This document shows, in pieces, positions 7,808 through 19,600 of a stretch of 64,000 nt of DNA. This DNA is from Calditrichia bacterium (GTDB taxonomy: Bacteria; Calditrichota; Calditrichia; RBG-13-44-9; J075), in the NCBI GenBank assembly GCA_020635015.1, contig JACKAP010000004.1:186001-250000 (forward strand). The letters are read 5' to 3'. The notes beneath the pieces are model-generated. The model was not told the DNA's origin and did no database searches. It saw nothing but the letters and a program-made list of their open reading frames with translations. Position numbers and translations under genes: made by a program. The first letter of the stretch is position 1, and each line of letters starts with the position of its first letter.

Positions 7808-9849
7808 TCAGCGGAACTTTCAATGCGGAATACGGCCAGGCCCTTTCCGGGGTGGTCAACATCGTTACCAAAGAAGGTGGAGGCCGCTACGAAGCGGATG
7901 TCAATCTCTATGCCGGTAATTATGTGACCGATCATGACCAGATTTTCCCTAACCTCGACCGCATCGACGGCGAAGGCACCCAAAGCCTGCAGTTCTCATT
8001 AAGCGGGCCGGTGCCGTTTCTGAAAAATTTGAAGTTTTTTGCCACCGCGCGTTCCGAGGATAATCAGGGATATTACTTTGGCCCCCGGCTGTATGCACCC
8101 AGCGATAACAATCCCTTCCTGCCCAGCGGCGACAGCTCTTTTGTGCCCCTGAGCGAAGGCACCCAATATTCGCTGCACGGTAAGCTGACCTATTACCTGA
8201 CGCCGGCGATCAAGCTGAATTACGGCTATCTCTGGGATGATAATGAAAACCGCTATTACAGTCACGGTTTCCGCCTGGTGCCGGACGCGCCCAAGACCCA
8301 CTTCCGCACCAACAGCAACCAAAATTTCCAGGTGAATCACGGGGTTTCCAAGAGCACCTTCTACACCCTGAAATTCGCCTACAACGTGAGCGATTACAAA
8401 GGGTATGTCTACAAGAATCCCTTCGATATACGCTACCTGGACTCTGATAACGGTCAGCCCGCCTCCGGCTACACCTTCCGCTCCGGCGGGAACGAGAGCG
8501 ACCGCTATGCCCGTACTTCCACCACCATGCTGGGGAGATGGGACATCAATAGCCAGGTTACCAAGCTGCACAAGATCGGTGCCGGGATTCAATATCAGAA
8601 GCACAAGCTGGAAAATTTTTACACCGATCTGGACATCGAGAACAGCAGCGTGAGCCAGGGGATCCAGTATCCGGGCGATTTTACCCCGGGACAGGAAAAA
8701 TATCTCAAGGAACCGATCGAGATCTCGGCTTATATTCAGGACAAGATTGAGTTCGAGGATTTCATCATCAACGCCGGCTTGCGCTTCGATTATTTCGATC
8801 CGCGTACCGACATGCCGAGTGATGTGCGCAACCCGGAGTTGATCTCCTTTTTCAACACCGATCTGAGTTCCGCCTCGGTGAAGTCGCAGATCAGCCCCCG
8901 CCTGGGGGTGGCGTTTCCGATCACCACCCAGGGCGTGATCCACGTTTCCTATGGGCACTTCTTCCAGATGCCCAATTTTGAGCTGCTCTACCAGGGCATT
9001 ACCGACTCGGCCGGGGTCTCGCAATACTACCTTCCCCGCGACGCCCGCCTGAACAGCATCCGGGGTAATCCCGACCTGGAAGCGCAGCGCACGGTGATGT
9101 ATGAAATCGGCCTGCAGCAGGCGCTGAACAGCCAATTGGCGATCGAGTTTACCGCTTACTTCCGCGATATCCGCAATCTGGTGGGTACCGAGATCATCGA
9201 AACCTACGACACCAAGCAATACGCCCGTTATGTCAACCGCGACTATGGCAACGTGCGCGGGGTGATCCTTTCCTTCGAAAAACGCTTCGCCGATCACTGG
9301 GGGGCGCGGTTGGATTATACCTACCAGTTGGCGGAAGGAAATGCGTCCGACCCCCGCTCGGTGTTTTATGACAACCAGACCCAGCCGCCCCGGGAATCGG
9401 AGAAAAAGCTGATTCCGCTGGACTGGGACCAGCGCAACACCCTGAATATTTCCATCAATACCGGCACGCCGGGCAACTGGAATGTCGGGGTGATTGGCCG
9501 CGTGGGCACCGGCACTCCGTATACCGCGGCGTCGCGCTTTTTGCTGGGAGAAATCACTTTCCGCAACAACCGCACCAAACCTTCCACGCTTTCATTTGAT
9601 CTGAAAGCGGATAAATCGTTCCGCATCGGCCGTACCCGGATCACTGCCTTTCTGTGGGCGGAGAACCTGCTTGACCGTCTGAATGAGTATAGCGTATACA
9701 GCTCCACCGGCCGGGCGAACAACGATCTGGAAGCGCAGTTGAGCGCGGGTGAAATAATTGGATTGCATACCTTGGATGACTATATCTTGAATCCCGGATA
9801 TTATTCCGCGCCGCGTCAGATCCGTCTGGGATTGTCGGCAGGATTTTAA
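7774..9849 (+). CDS. SusC-like TonB-dependent receptor, beta-barrel part (frameshifted)
   Basis: Continuation of the receptor from about 7750: end of the plug (SIQQLEVISGTFNAEYGQAL, SGVVNIVTKEGGG) and the 22-stranded outer-membrane barrel ending in an aromatic-rich strand (PRQIRLGLSAGF). Restored, the protein is about 900 residues, normal for this family. Such receptors import oligosaccharides or siderophores across the outer membrane using TonB energy; the sugar locus makes an oligosaccharide likely. No SusD partner is recognisable. The next gene starts 20 bases after its stop. Confidence 0.87.
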   Translation: MENSSIQQLEVISGTFNAEYGQALSGVVNIVTKEGGGRYEADVNLYAGNYVTDHDQIFPNLDRIDGEGTQSLQFSLSGPVPFLKNLKFFATARSEDNQGYYFGPRLYAPSDNNPFLPSGDSSFVPLSEGTQYSLHGKLTYYLTPAIKLNYGYLWDDNENRYYSHGFRLVPDAPKTHFRTNSNQNFQVNHGVSKSTFYTLKFAYNVSDYKGYVYKNPFDIRYLDSDNGQPASGYTFRSGGNESDRYARTSTTMLGRWDINSQVTKLHKIGAGIQYQKHKLENFYTDLDIENSSVSQGIQYPGDFTPGQEKYLKEPIEISAYIQDKIEFEDFIINAGLRFDYFDPRTDMPSDVRNPELISFFNTDLSSASVKSQISPRLGVAFPITTQGVIHVSYGHFFQMPNFELLYQGITDSAGVSQYYLPRDARLNSIRGNPDLEAQRTVMYEIGLQQALNSQLAIEFTAYFRDIRNLVGTEIIETYDTKQYARYVNRDYGNVRGVILSFEKRFADHWGARLDYTYQLAEGNASDPRSVFYDNQTQPPRESEKKLIPLDWDQRNTLNISINTGTPGNWNVGVIGRVGTGTPYTAASRFLLGEITFRNNRTKPSTLSFDLKADKSFRIGRTRITAFLWAENLLDRLNEYSVYSSTGRANNDLEAQLSAGEIIGLHTLDDYILNPGYYSAPRQIRLGLSAGF

Positions 9850-9869
9850 GCTCTGAAGCAGGAGGAAAT

Positions 9870-12800
9870 ATGAACTTCTATCAACGATATATCCTGGTGA
9901 CGCTGGCCATTTGGTTCGGTTTGCTCACGCTGGCAACCGCCCAGGAGCGGCCGGAGGTGATCGAGGCCTACCGCAACGATCCCTACGGCGAGAGCGTTTT
10001 GCGCAAAACCGGGATTATGGACGGCAACCTGGTGCGCACGCTGTATATCAACCAGGGCGAGGTGGGCCAATGGCCCAACCAGCCTTCCGGTGAGTGGCCC
10101 AAAGGCACCGGGCACTCCTACCTCGACGGGGTCTGCCTGCTGGTGGGCGCCCGGGTGCTGGTGGATGTGAACGGCGCTCCGCTGTTTATCACCCCGATCG
10201 AAACCGCCTACCGGGAGCATTTTGACCGCGATCCGGTGACCGGCGAGCCCTGGGGCTGGGAGCCGGTGCCGGGATACCTCAATCCTTCCGGCGACCGCCC
10301 GGCGGTCAGCAATGATCCGCGTAGTTGGCCGACCCTGTGGCCGGACGCGGTGTTTGTCGCCCTCGACCAGCCCTCCGCCAACTGGATCAATCAGGCGGAG
10401 GTAAATGGTGAAGCAGGCGTCGACGATGACCGCGACGGCGTTATCGACAACTTTACCTACTGGCACGGCTTTTTCGGCCGGGGGGTGAAGAACGCCGATC
10501 TGGAAACCTACTTCGTGATCGACGATTCGAAAGACCGGGAATGGTCGCGCGCGCCCTATAATTATTACCCGATCAAAGATGATTCCGCCCGCGGCGGGCT
10601 GGGGCTGCGCGTGGAAGTGCGCGGCTTTCAGTGGTCGCACGTGCTGGCGGAAGATAACATCTTCTGGCTATACGATATCGTCAACATCTCCGATACCACC
10701 TACAACCAGTCGGTGTTCGGCTTCCTGACCGACGTGGGCATCGGCGGCACCAATGATTCCGGCGATGATAACGCCGCCTTCGACCTGCTGCTGGATATCG
10801 CTTACGGATATGACGACGACGGGATCGGCACCTCGGACTTCGGCTCCTGGAGCCCCACCGGATACCAGGGCTATGCCTACCTGGAAAGTCCCGGGGTGGC
10901 GACCGACGGGATCGATAACGACATGGACGGGATCATCGACGAACGCCGTGATGACGGCATCGACAATGACGGCGACTGGGCGCCTTATACCGACCTTGAC
11001 GGCAGCGGCAGCTGGGACAGTGGCGAACCGCTTAATGACGACCTTGGCAAAGACGGTGTCGGGCCTTTCGACCGCCAATACAACGGGCCGGATGAAGGCG
11101 AGGCCGACGGCTTGCCCACCCCCGGCGAACCGGATTTCGACCGCACCGACGTGGATGAATCGGACCAGATCGGCTTGAACAGCATGCACATCTATCGCCT
11201 GATCGACGGCGGGGGCGGCAACGGCTGGCCCAAGCATGACGACGGCCTGTGGCAGCGCATGAGCTCCGGAACTCAGGATACCAGCCTGCAGCGCGCCAAT
11301 CTGCACATGCTGTTTGCCTCCGGGCCCTTCCTGCTGGAACAGAATAGCCGCGAACGCTTCTCCATGGCCCTGCTCTACGGGATCGATCTTGACGACCTGG
11401 TGTCCAACAAGATCACAGTGCAGCAGATCTATAACGCCGACTACAACTTCTCCCGCCCTCCGCTCAAGCCGCTGGTACGGGTAGTGCCGGGCGACGGGAA
11501 AGTGTTCCTCTATTGGGATGATATCGCCGAGGAATCACGCGATCCCTTCCTGCCGGATTCGATCGGCAATCCCAAGAAGGATTTTGAAGGCTATATGATC
11601 TACCGCAGCACCGAGCCGCAGTTCAACGACATCAAGGTCATTACCGACTCCCGCGGCACTGCGGTGTACTGGAAACCGATCGCCCAGTTCGACCTGGTCA
11701 ACGGCATCAAGGGACCGGATCCGATCGGCATCAACGGGGCGCGTTTCTGGCGCGGCAGCGACAGCGGACTGCGCCGCTCCTATGTCGATACTGATGTGGT
11801 CAACGGCCAGCGCTATTACTATGCCGTGGTCTCCTACGACCAGGGCGACCCGGAATTCGGGGAGCAGGGCCTGCAGCCTACCGAGTGCTCCAAGGTGATC
11901 ACCGAAGACCTGAACGGCAACATTCTCAACATCGATATTAACTGCGCAGTGGTGACCCCCAACGCGCCGGCGGCCGGCTATGTGGCGCCGGAGATCACCG
12001 GGGATATGGATACTCCCCTGGAAGGGATCGGCACCGGATCAATCCAGGTGGAGATCGTCGATCCCGCCCTGATCGCTGAGAACCAGACCTACCAGGTGAT
12101 CTTCGAATCCGAAGGGGCGCTGCCAAACTATGAAACCGCCACTTACGGCATCTATACCCTGGAAGGGGACAGCGCTGTGCCGGTTATCGCCGATATCGAC
12201 GCTCGTTCCTTTGGTCCCGCCAACCCCAGCCCCCTGGTTGACGGTTTTGTGGTGACGGTCAACATTGATACTGCCCTCGCCATCCTGCCCCAGGAAACCG
12301 GCTGGCTGATCGGGAACAGCAACCTGGATATGATCGTGCAGCAGCACGACCAGTTCCCTTCGCTCTCGGTGAAGTGGCCGGCCGATTATAAAATCATTTT
12401 CTCTGACAGCAACATCGACACTTCTTTCAATTCTCAGGTGCCGGTGCCGTTCCGGGTCTGGAATCTGAGTGAAGACCGCCGGTCGGAATTCGAGCTGTTC
12501 GACAATGACAATACCGGCGATCTGAGCATCGGCGACAAGATCACCATCATCGAGTTTGTCGGCACTGCGTTCAAGTTCACTTACGACATCCTCTACTACC
12601 CGCCCTTCAACGCCATTCCCCGGCTGCCGGAGGCGGGCGATGAATTCGTGATCCGCACCAGCAAACCGTTCTATAGCGGCGACGTCTTCCAATTCAGCAC
12701 CAAAGCGGCCCGCTCCGACCGGGAGCTGGCGAAGTCGCAACTTGACGAGATAAAAGTGGTGCCCAATCCCTACATCGCCGGCGCATCCTGGGAACCGCGC

Positions 12801-13055
12801 AAGATCTTCGGTTCCGGGCGCGGGGAGCGGAAGATTGATTTCATTCACCTGCCCCAGCAGTGCACCATTCGCATCTTCACCATGTCCGGCAAGCTGGTCA
12901 AGGTGATTGAACACAGCAGCGGGGCGCTCGACGGCTCGCAGTCCTGGAACCTGGTCTCCGATGATGGGATGGATATCGCGTTTGGTGTCTACGTCTACCA
13001 TATCGATGCACCGGAACTGGGACGGCGGATCGGCAAGTTTGCTATCATCAAGTAG
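9870..13055 (+). CDS. Large secreted protein with Asp-rich repeats and FlgD/T9SS-like C-terminus
   Basis: A 1061-residue protein with signal peptide (to LATAQ) and AGGAGGAAAT before the ATG. A repeated D-rich segment at about 320-430 (GIDNDMDGIIDERRDDGIDN, TDLDGSGSWDSGEP) looks like calcium-binding thrombospondin-3-type loops. Fibronectin III-like stretches follow (VRVVPGDGKVFLYWDD, YYYAVVSYDQGD). The C-terminal 95 residues (KVVPNPYIAGASWEP, TIRIFTMSGKLVKVIEH, GVYVYHID) form an FlgD-like or variant T9SS sorting fold lacking NYPNPFNP. Its function is unknown; proteins of this shape commonly follow TonB receptors in FCB genomes, suggesting an extracellular partner. Followed by a short hairpin and the PorV-like gene. 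Confidence 0.78.
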   Translation: MNFYQRYILVTLAIWFGLLTLATAQERPEVIEAYRNDPYGESVLRKTGIMDGNLVRTLYINQGEVGQWPNQPSGEWPKGTGHSYLDGVCLLVGARVLVDVNGAPLFITPIETAYREHFDRDPVTGEPWGWEPVPGYLNPSGDRPAVSNDPRSWPTLWPDAVFVALDQPSANWINQAEVNGEAGVDDDRDGVIDNFTYWHGFFGRGVKNADLETYFVIDDSKDREWSRAPYNYYPIKDDSARGGLGLRVEVRGFQWSHVLAEDNIFWLYDIVNISDTTYNQSVFGFLTDVGIGGTNDSGDDNAAFDLLLDIAYGYDDDGIGTSDFGSWSPTGYQGYAYLESPGVATDGIDNDMDGIIDERRDDGIDNDGDWAPYTDLDGSGSWDSGEPLNDDLGKDGVGPFDRQYNGPDEGEADGLPTPGEPDFDRTDVDESDQIGLNSMHIYRLIDGGGGNGWPKHDDGLWQRMSSGTQDTSLQRANLHMLFASGPFLLEQNSRERFSMALLYGIDLDDLVSNKITVQQIYNADYNFSRPPLKPLVRVVPGDGKVFLYWDDIAEESRDPFLPDSIGNPKKDFEGYMIYRSTEPQFNDIKVITDSRGTAVYWKPIAQFDLVNGIKGPDPIGINGARFWRGSDSGLRRSYVDTDVVNGQRYYYAVVSYDQGDPEFGEQGLQPTECSKVITEDLNGNILNIDINCAVVTPNAPAAGYVAPEITGDMDTPLEGIGTGSIQVEIVDPALIAENQTYQVIFESEGALPNYETATYGIYTLEGDSAVPVIADIDARSFGPANPSPLVDGFVVTVNIDTALAILPQETGWLIGNSNLDMIVQQHDQFPSLSVKWPADYKIIFSDSNIDTSFNSQVPVPFRVWNLSEDRRSEFELFDNDNTGDLSIGDKITIIEFVGTAFKFTYDILYYPPFNAIPRLPEAGDEFVIRTSKPFYSGDVFQFSTKAARSDRELAKSQLDEIKVVPNPYIAGASWEPRKIFGSGRGERKIDFIHLPQQCTIRIFTMSGKLVKVIEHSSGALDGSQSWNLVSDDGMDIAFGVYVYHIDAPELGRRIGKFAIIK

Positions 13056-13073
13056 ATGGACATGAGGATTGAT

Positions 13074-13096
13074 GCCGGCGGCACCAGGCCGTCGGC
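13074..13096 (+). terminator. Short GC hairpin between genes (weak)
   Basis: GCCGGCGG and CCGTCGGC pair with one mismatch around a 7-base loop, 19 bases after the stop at 13055. There is no T-run directly after it, so it could be an attenuator or mRNA-processing structure rather than a terminator. Confidence 0.3.
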
Positions 13097-13141
13097 TTAG
13101 CTGTCCGAAATACGGTTATTTTATAATTATAGAGGACTGTG

Positions 13142-14185
13142 ATGAAAAACAGACAACTTCTGATCGTGATGCTGCTGCTCTGGGGATGGATGCTCACCCC
13201 GCTGCGCCCGCAGGTGCAGAATTACCGGGAGAACGTCTCCAAACGCGGCTCCACCGCCGCCAGCTTTCTGGAGATCGGGGTCGGTGCCCGGGCTTTGGCC
13301 ATGGGCGGGGCCTTCACCGCACTGGCGGATGATCCCAGCACGCTCTACTGGAACATTGCCGGCATTGCCAAGATGCGCCAGGGAGGGCTCTTCTTTAACC
13401 ATACCGAGTGGATTGCCGAGACCAATTTCGATTACCTCGGCGGGGTGGTGCAGCTTGGCCGCTACGGCGCGCTGGGCATCAGCATCACCGCCCTGACCAT
13501 GGACGAGATGGATGTGACCACCGTGACCGACCCGGAGGGCACCGGCCAGACCTTTAACGCCGGCGATTATGCCGTCAGCGTGGGCTATGCCCTGCGGCTG
13601 ACCGACGAGTTCTCCATCGGGTTCAATCCCAAGATCATCCATCAATACATCTGGCATATGTCGGCTACCGGCATCGCTATTGATGTCGGGGTGCATTACC
13701 GCACTCCGTTTAAGAATGTGTCCCTGGGATTTGCCATGACCAACTTCGGATCGAAGATGCGCATTGCCGGGGATAATGCCCGGGTGCTGCACGACTTCAA
13801 CCAGCAGTCTACCGGTAATAACGACCGGGTGACCGCGCTGCTGGAGACGGACAATTGGGCCCTGCCGCTTAATTTCAAGATCGGGCTGCTCTACGATCTG
13901 CTGAAGAGCGAGCAGCACCGCGCGGTGCTGGCATTCGATGCCCAGCATCCCAACAATGATTACGAGAGCGTCAACGTCGGCCTGGAGTACGTTTTCAACA
14001 AACGCTTCGCCTTGCGCGGCGGCTATCGCTCGCTCTTCCTGGAGGATTCGGAAGAATCATTCACCCTGGGCGCCGGCATAAATTACCCGATCATCGGCAA
14101 TGTGATGCTCCACTTCGACTTCGCCTACGCTGATTTTGGCCTATTGGAAAACGTGCAGAAATACTCAATCGGAATTGATTTCTAA
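13142..14185 (+). CDS. PorV/PorQ-family outer-membrane barrel
   Basis: About 347 residues. ATG at 13142 is preferred over GTG at 13139 because AGAGGA lies 5-6 bases upstream. After a signal peptide comes the family signature FLEIGVGARALAMGGAFTAL, then ADDPSTLYWNIAGIA, and repeated amphipathic beta strands to the end (QKYSIGIDF). PorV-type barrels are FadL-like outer-membrane proteins; in T9SS, PorV shuttles cargo with sorting domains to the attachment complex. Its place among T9SS cargo genes fits a PorV-like role, but many paralogs exist and its exact duty is inferred. GH3 follows after 15 bases. Confidence 0.82.
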   Translation: MKNRQLLIVMLLLWGWMLTPLRPQVQNYRENVSKRGSTAASFLEIGVGARALAMGGAFTALADDPSTLYWNIAGIAKMRQGGLFFNHTEWIAETNFDYLGGVVQLGRYGALGISITALTMDEMDVTTVTDPEGTGQTFNAGDYAVSVGYALRLTDEFSIGFNPKIIHQYIWHMSATGIAIDVGVHYRTPFKNVSLGFAMTNFGSKMRIAGDNARVLHDFNQQSTGNNDRVTALLETDNWALPLNFKIGLLYDLLKSEQHRAVLAFDAQHPNNDYESVNVGLEYVFNKRFALRGGYRSLFLEDSEESFTLGAGINYPIIGNVMLHFDFAYADFGLLENVQKYSIGIDF

Positions 14186-14200
14186 AAGAGGGGCGCAGAC

Positions 14201-16478
14201 ATGCAGAAAAGGATATGGATGATGGGGCTGACCAGCCTCGTGTTATTGACCTTAAGCGTAGCAGGATTTGCCCAGATGGCGGAAAATGAGATCGACCAGA
14301 AAGTCAGCGCGCTCCTTAAAAAGATGACCCTGGAGGAAAAAGTCGGGCAAATGACCCAGGTGACCATCCAGGCGGTTTCGAAAACTCGCGGCAGTGAAAA
14401 TTCGAAGCACGAGCTGGACCAGGCAAAGCTGGAGGAGGCGATTACCAAATACCATGTCGGTTCCCTGCTGAATGTGTATGATGCGGCGCATAGCCTGGCG
14501 CACTGGCACGAGGTGATCACCCGCATTCAGGATGTCGCCACCCAAAAGACCCGCCTGAAGATCCCGGTGATCTATGGGATCGATGCCATCCACGGTGCCA
14601 ACTACACCCGGGAAGCGACCCTTTTCCCGCAGTCGATCGCCATGGCAGCGACTCGCAATACCGGGCTGATGAAACAGGCGGCGGCAATCACCGCCTATGA
14701 AGTGCGCGCATCGGGAATTCCCTGGAATTTTAATCCGGTGCTGGGCATGGGCCGCCAACCCCTCTGGCCGCGCCTGTGGGAAACCTTCGGGGAAGATACC
14801 TATCTGACCTCGGAGATGGCAGAGGCGTATGTGAAGGGCTCGGAAGGGGATGACAACAATGTCGCGGCCAAAGACAAGGTGGCCGCCTGTATGAAGCATT
14901 ACCTCGGCTACAGCGTGCCGCTTTCCGGGAAAGACCGTACTCCGGCCTGGATCCCGGAGCGGATGCTGCGCGATATCTTCCTGCCGCCCTTCAAACGGGC
15001 GGTGGATGCCGGGGTTCATACCGTGATGGTCAACTCCACCGAGATCAACGGCATTCCGACGCACAGCGATCATTACCTGCTCACCGAAGTGCTGCGCAAT
15101 GAGCTGGGATTTAAAGGGTTTGTGGTCAGCGATTGGGAAGATGTCAACCGCCTCTACTCCCGGGATAAAGTCGCTGCCTCTCGGCAAGAAGCAGTGAAAA
15201 TGGCGGTGATGGCCGGGGTGGATATGAGCATGGTTCCCTACGACTTCAGCTTTTATAATGACCTGCTCGACCTGGCCAATAGCGGCGAGGTGCCGATGTG
15301 GCGGATCGATGAGGCGGTGGGGCGCATCCTGCGGGTGAAGTACCAGCTCGGCCTGTTTGAAAATCCCTATCCCGACAAATCGCTGGCTGCCAATGTCAGC
15401 AGCGAAGCCTCGGTGCAGACCAGCCTGCAGGCCGCCCGGGAAGCGATGACCCTGCTGAAGAACCGTGACAATTTCCTGCCCCTGCGCAAGGATATGAAAG
15501 TGCTGGTGACCGGCCCGACCGCCAACCTGCGCTCGGTGCTTAACGGCGGCTGGACCTATACCTGGCAGGGGAACGCCGAGTCGCTGTACCCCAAAGAGAA
15601 GTTAACCATCCTGGAGGCGGTTCAGGCCAAAGTGGGGAAATCGCAGGTGACCTACCAGCCCGGCGCAGACTTTGATAAGGTGCTGGATCTCGCTAAGACG
15701 GTAGAAGCCGCCCGCGCCGCCGACGTGGCGGTGGTGTGCATCGGGGAAGCGACCTATTGCGAAACGCCGGGGAATATTCACGATCTGAACATCTCCCCCG
15801 CCCAGATGGAACTGGCGCTGGCCCTGGAGAAAAGCGGCACTCCGGTGGTGCTGGTGCTGGTGGAAGGCCGCCCGCGGGTCATTACCCCGGCAGTGGAGGA
15901 TGCCAGCGCGATCCTGATGGCTTATCTCCCCGGGCCGGAAGGGGGCCGGGCAGTGGCTGATGTGCTGTTCGGCGATTATAATCCCGGCGGCAAACTGCCC
16001 ATTACCTATCCGCGCAGCAGTAATGACCTGGTATGCTACGACTACAAACCGGTGGAAATCGACGACAGCAATAAGATGAACCCGCTGTGGCTCTTCGGGC
16101 ATGGCCTGAGCTATACGACCTATACCTATCAGAACCTGAAACTCGACAAGAAAAAGATCGGCGAAGATGAAACCCTGAATGTGTCGCTGACCGTCACCAA
16201 CAGCGGCAAGATGGCCGGCAAGGAGGTGGTGGAGCTGTATCTTAGCGACCTGGTGCGCTTCGGTTTCCCCGCCGGTGCGGCAGTTGAAGCGTTTTCAGGG
16301 AATCTACCTGAAACCGGGCGAAAGCCAGACGGTGCAGTTCACTCTGAGCAGCGCCGATCTGACCTTCCATGGGCGGAATAATAAAATCACCCTGGAGGCC
16401 GGCGAGTTCATGGTGGCGGTGGGCGATCTCTCCGATACCTTCGAACTGGTGCTGCCGCAGGATAAGGCGCAGAAGTAA
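14201..16478 (+). CDS. GH3 beta-glucosidase (frameshift near 16256)
   Basis: A glycoside hydrolase family 3 enzyme with signal peptide (MQKRIWMMGLTSLVLLTLS, cleaved near GFAQ). Features: IPVIYGIDAIHGANYTREAT, then RLWETFGEDTYLTSEMAEAY, the nucleophile Asp311 in GFVVSDWEDV, the C-terminal alpha/beta domain (EAMTLLKNRDNFLPL, CIGEATYCETPGNIHDLN, LPGPEGGRAVADVLFGDYNP) and a fibronectin III-like tail. In the original frame the protein derails after ELYLSDLV: one extra base (c at about 16256) shifts it. Removing it restores ASVSPPVRQLKRFQGIYLKP through to LVLPQDKAQK and the stop at 16478, about 758 residues. It releases beta-linked glucose or related sugars in the periplasm or outside. Confidence 0.88.
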
Positions 16479-16494
16479 AGATTGTTTTTTAAGT

Positions 16495-16668
16495 CCACGG
16501 ATTTCACGGATTGACACAGATGGTTATGAATCAACTGATGGTTATGATTTTATGTGAAAGTAGCAGTGGTGTTGTGATGGTTTCCGAGTGTCGGCGTGGA
16601 ATGAAGTTATGGGTTTCGGTTTATCAATCCGTGTAAATCTGTGGTAAATATCCGTGTAAATCCGTGGT
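16495..16668. repeat. Palindromic element with 10-base ATCCGTGGTA-type repeats
   Basis: The left arm (16495-16521) reads CCACGGATTTCACGGATTG; the right arm (about 16625-16667) has four inverted units of the form ATCCGTGTAA/ATCTGTGGTA. About 100 unrelated bases separate them. Half copies occur at 27152-27183 and 42583-42601. It fills the 220-base gap between GH3 and the CotH gene. Confidence 0.65.
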
Positions 16669-16698
16669 AAAAAATCAGTTTCAACCAAAAACCCGCTT

Positions 16699-19600
16699 AT
16701 GAAACCGCTATTGTGTTTGTTGCTCTTGATACTCCTCCCTGGATTGAGCGGGTATGCCCAAAATCCGCTGCTGAATGAGGTCATGTCCTCTAACGGCACC
16801 ACCCTGCAGGATGAGGATGGCGACACCCCGGACTGGATCGAAATCTACAATCCGGGGCCGGCCAGCGTCGATCTGGGGGGATTTGGGCTCTCCGATGACA
16901 GCACCGATCTGTTCCGCTGGACCTTCCCGCCCCATCTGCTGCCTCCCCAAACCCATCTGCTGGTATTCGCTTCCGGAAAGGATCGCCGCAGCATCCCCCG
17001 GGTGTGGGAGACGCAGATCGATTGGGGAGATGAGTGGCGCTATTTTGTGGGGGTTGCCGAACCGCCCGCCGATTGGCGGCAGCCCGGATTTGATGACAGC
17101 AGCTGGCCCACCGGGCCGAGCGGATTCGGGTATGGCGATGGGGACGATGCCACCGTGATTCCTGCGACCATCTCGTGTTATATTCGCCATACCTTTACGG
17201 TCGGCGATCCCGCAACAATTTTGCGCGGGTTTTTGCATGTCGATTATGACGATGCCTTTGTGGCTTATCTCAACGGCAGCGAGATCGCCCGCGCTAATAT
17301 CGGGACGCCGGGCATCATCCCCCATTACCAGCAGTGGTCGGATGATTACCGGGAGGCGCAAATCTACCAGGGCGGACTGCCGGATGCTTTTCCTTTGGAT
17401 AATATTCAATCGCTGCTCCAGAGCGGGGAAAATGTGCTGGCGATCCAGGTGCATAACTACGGCCCCACCTCCTCCGATATGACCATGATCCCCTTTCTGA
17501 CCCTCGGAATGGATATTTCTCCACCAGGGGCCAACGGGCTCAATCCACTGCTGGCATCGTTGCTGCCGCACATGCATACCAATTTCAAGATCAAGGCAGA
17601 GGGGGAAATCATTTCGCTCACCGCCCCCGGCGGGCAGCTCGCCGACCAGCTGGAGAGCGGCTACCTACCGGTGGATATTTCGCTGGGCCGCCAGCCGGAC
17701 GGCTGGGACAATTGGCTGTACTTTAGCGAAGCGACGCCGGGCGTCTCCAATACCACCAGCGGGATTGCCGGGATTGCACCGGAGCCGCAGTTTTCCCATC
17801 CCGGCGGGTTTTACAGCGGGGTGATAGCCCTGACCCTTTCCGCCAATCCCGGGGATGCGATTCATTACACCCTGGACGGCTCCTTTCCCACACCGGATGC
17901 GCCGACGTACAGCGGAGCAATCGTCATCTCCGCCACCACGGTGGTGCGAGCAGCGGTATACAACAGCGGGCAATTGCCCGGACGCAGCGTGACCCATACC
18001 TATTTTGTTAATGAGAACAGTACGCTGCCGGTGATCTCCCTCTCCACCGATCCGGGGAATTTTTTCGACAACGATTCGGGTATCTATGTGCTGGGACCAA
18101 ACGCCGATCCGGCATTTCCCTATTTCGGCGCAAATTTCTGGCAGGATTGGGAACGGCCCCTGCACATCGAAATGTTCGAGAGCGACGGCAGCCTGGCTTT
18201 CAGCATCGATGCCGGAACCAAGATTTTTGGGGGATGGAGCCGGGGACATGCCCAGAAATCGCTTTCGATCTTCGCCCGCAGCCGCTACGGCTACAGCGAG
18301 ATCGATTACCCGGTGTTTCCCGACAAGCCCATTGCTCAATACGAAGCATTGGTGTTGCGCAATTCCGGCAACGACTGGCCGATCACCCTGTTCCGCGATC
18401 CCCTGATGACCGGCCTGCTGGATCATATCGACACCGACCGTCAGGCCTACCGCCCGGCGATCGTCTTCCTGAACGGGCAGTACTGGGGCATTCATAATAT
18501 CCGGGAAAAGGTCAACGAACATTTTGTCGCGGCAAACCACCCCCCGGTGGATCCAAACCGGGTTGATTTTTTAGAGAATGATGCCCAGGTGCTGGAAGGA
18601 GATAACAGTCACTATCTGAGTCTGATCGATTATATCACCACCCACAATCTGAACGATCCGGTTTCCTATGAATATGTCAACAGCCAGATGGAAGTGGCGC
18701 AGTTCCGCGATTATGAGATTGCCCAGGTCTATTTTGACAACACCGACTGGCCGGGCAATAACATCAAGTTCTGGCGTCCCCAGACCCCGGACGGCCGCTG
18801 GCGCTGGATTCTTTTTGATACCGATTTCGGATTCGGGATATTCGATCCCCAGGCCTATCTCAACAATACCCTGGCTTTTGCCCTGGAAACGAACGGCCCG
18901 GCCTGGCCCAATCCACCGTGGTCGACGTTCCTGCTCCGCAGAATGGTCTCCAGCGTGTATTTCCGCAACAATTTTATCAACCGATTTGCCGATCTGTTGA
19001 ATACGGAGTTTCAGCCGGCCCGGGTGATCGAACGCATCGACCAGATGGCCGCGGTGCTGGCCCCGGAGATGAGCCGGCATTACAGCCGCTGGGGCGGCTC
19101 GGTTAGCGAGTGGCAGGCCAATGTGCAGGTGCTGCGGGATTTCGCCTCCAACCGCCCCAGTTACATGCGGGCGCATATCGGCAGTCAGTTTAACCTCAGC
19201 GGGATGGGACAGGTGAGCGTCTCAACCAGCCCGGCAGCCGGAGGGAAAGTGCAGCTGAATTCGCTTCTGTTGAGCAATTTCCCCTGGAGCGGCTACTATT
19301 ATTATAATGTGCCCCAGACCCTCACCGCGATACCCAACCCGGGATACCGCTTTGCCGGCTGGGACGGCATCACGCCCGCGATGGAGAATCCGGTCTCGTT
19401 CTTGCTGAATCAATCCAGTCTCTATATCACGGCCCTCTTCGAACCGGACAGCACTTTCCAGGGGCCGGTGGTGATCAACGAGATCAACTACAATTCCGCC
19501 CCGGCGTTCGATCCGGAAGACTGGGTGGAATTCTACAACAACAGCGGGGCGGAACTGGATCTGGGAGGCTGGTATTTCAGAGATGAAGAAGATATCCACA

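Noticed and set aside
7999..9297. 432-codon minus-strand frame opposite the TonB receptor
   Set aside because: Antisense shadow of the barrel coding region; no signal peptide or family motif.
7145..9849. Programmed frameshift in the TonB receptor
   Set aside because: There is no slippery heptamer with a downstream structure at 7748; a missing base by mutation or assembly is simpler.
12039..13001. 320-codon minus-strand frame
   Set aside because: Antisense to the 1061-aa secreted protein, with no recognisable features.
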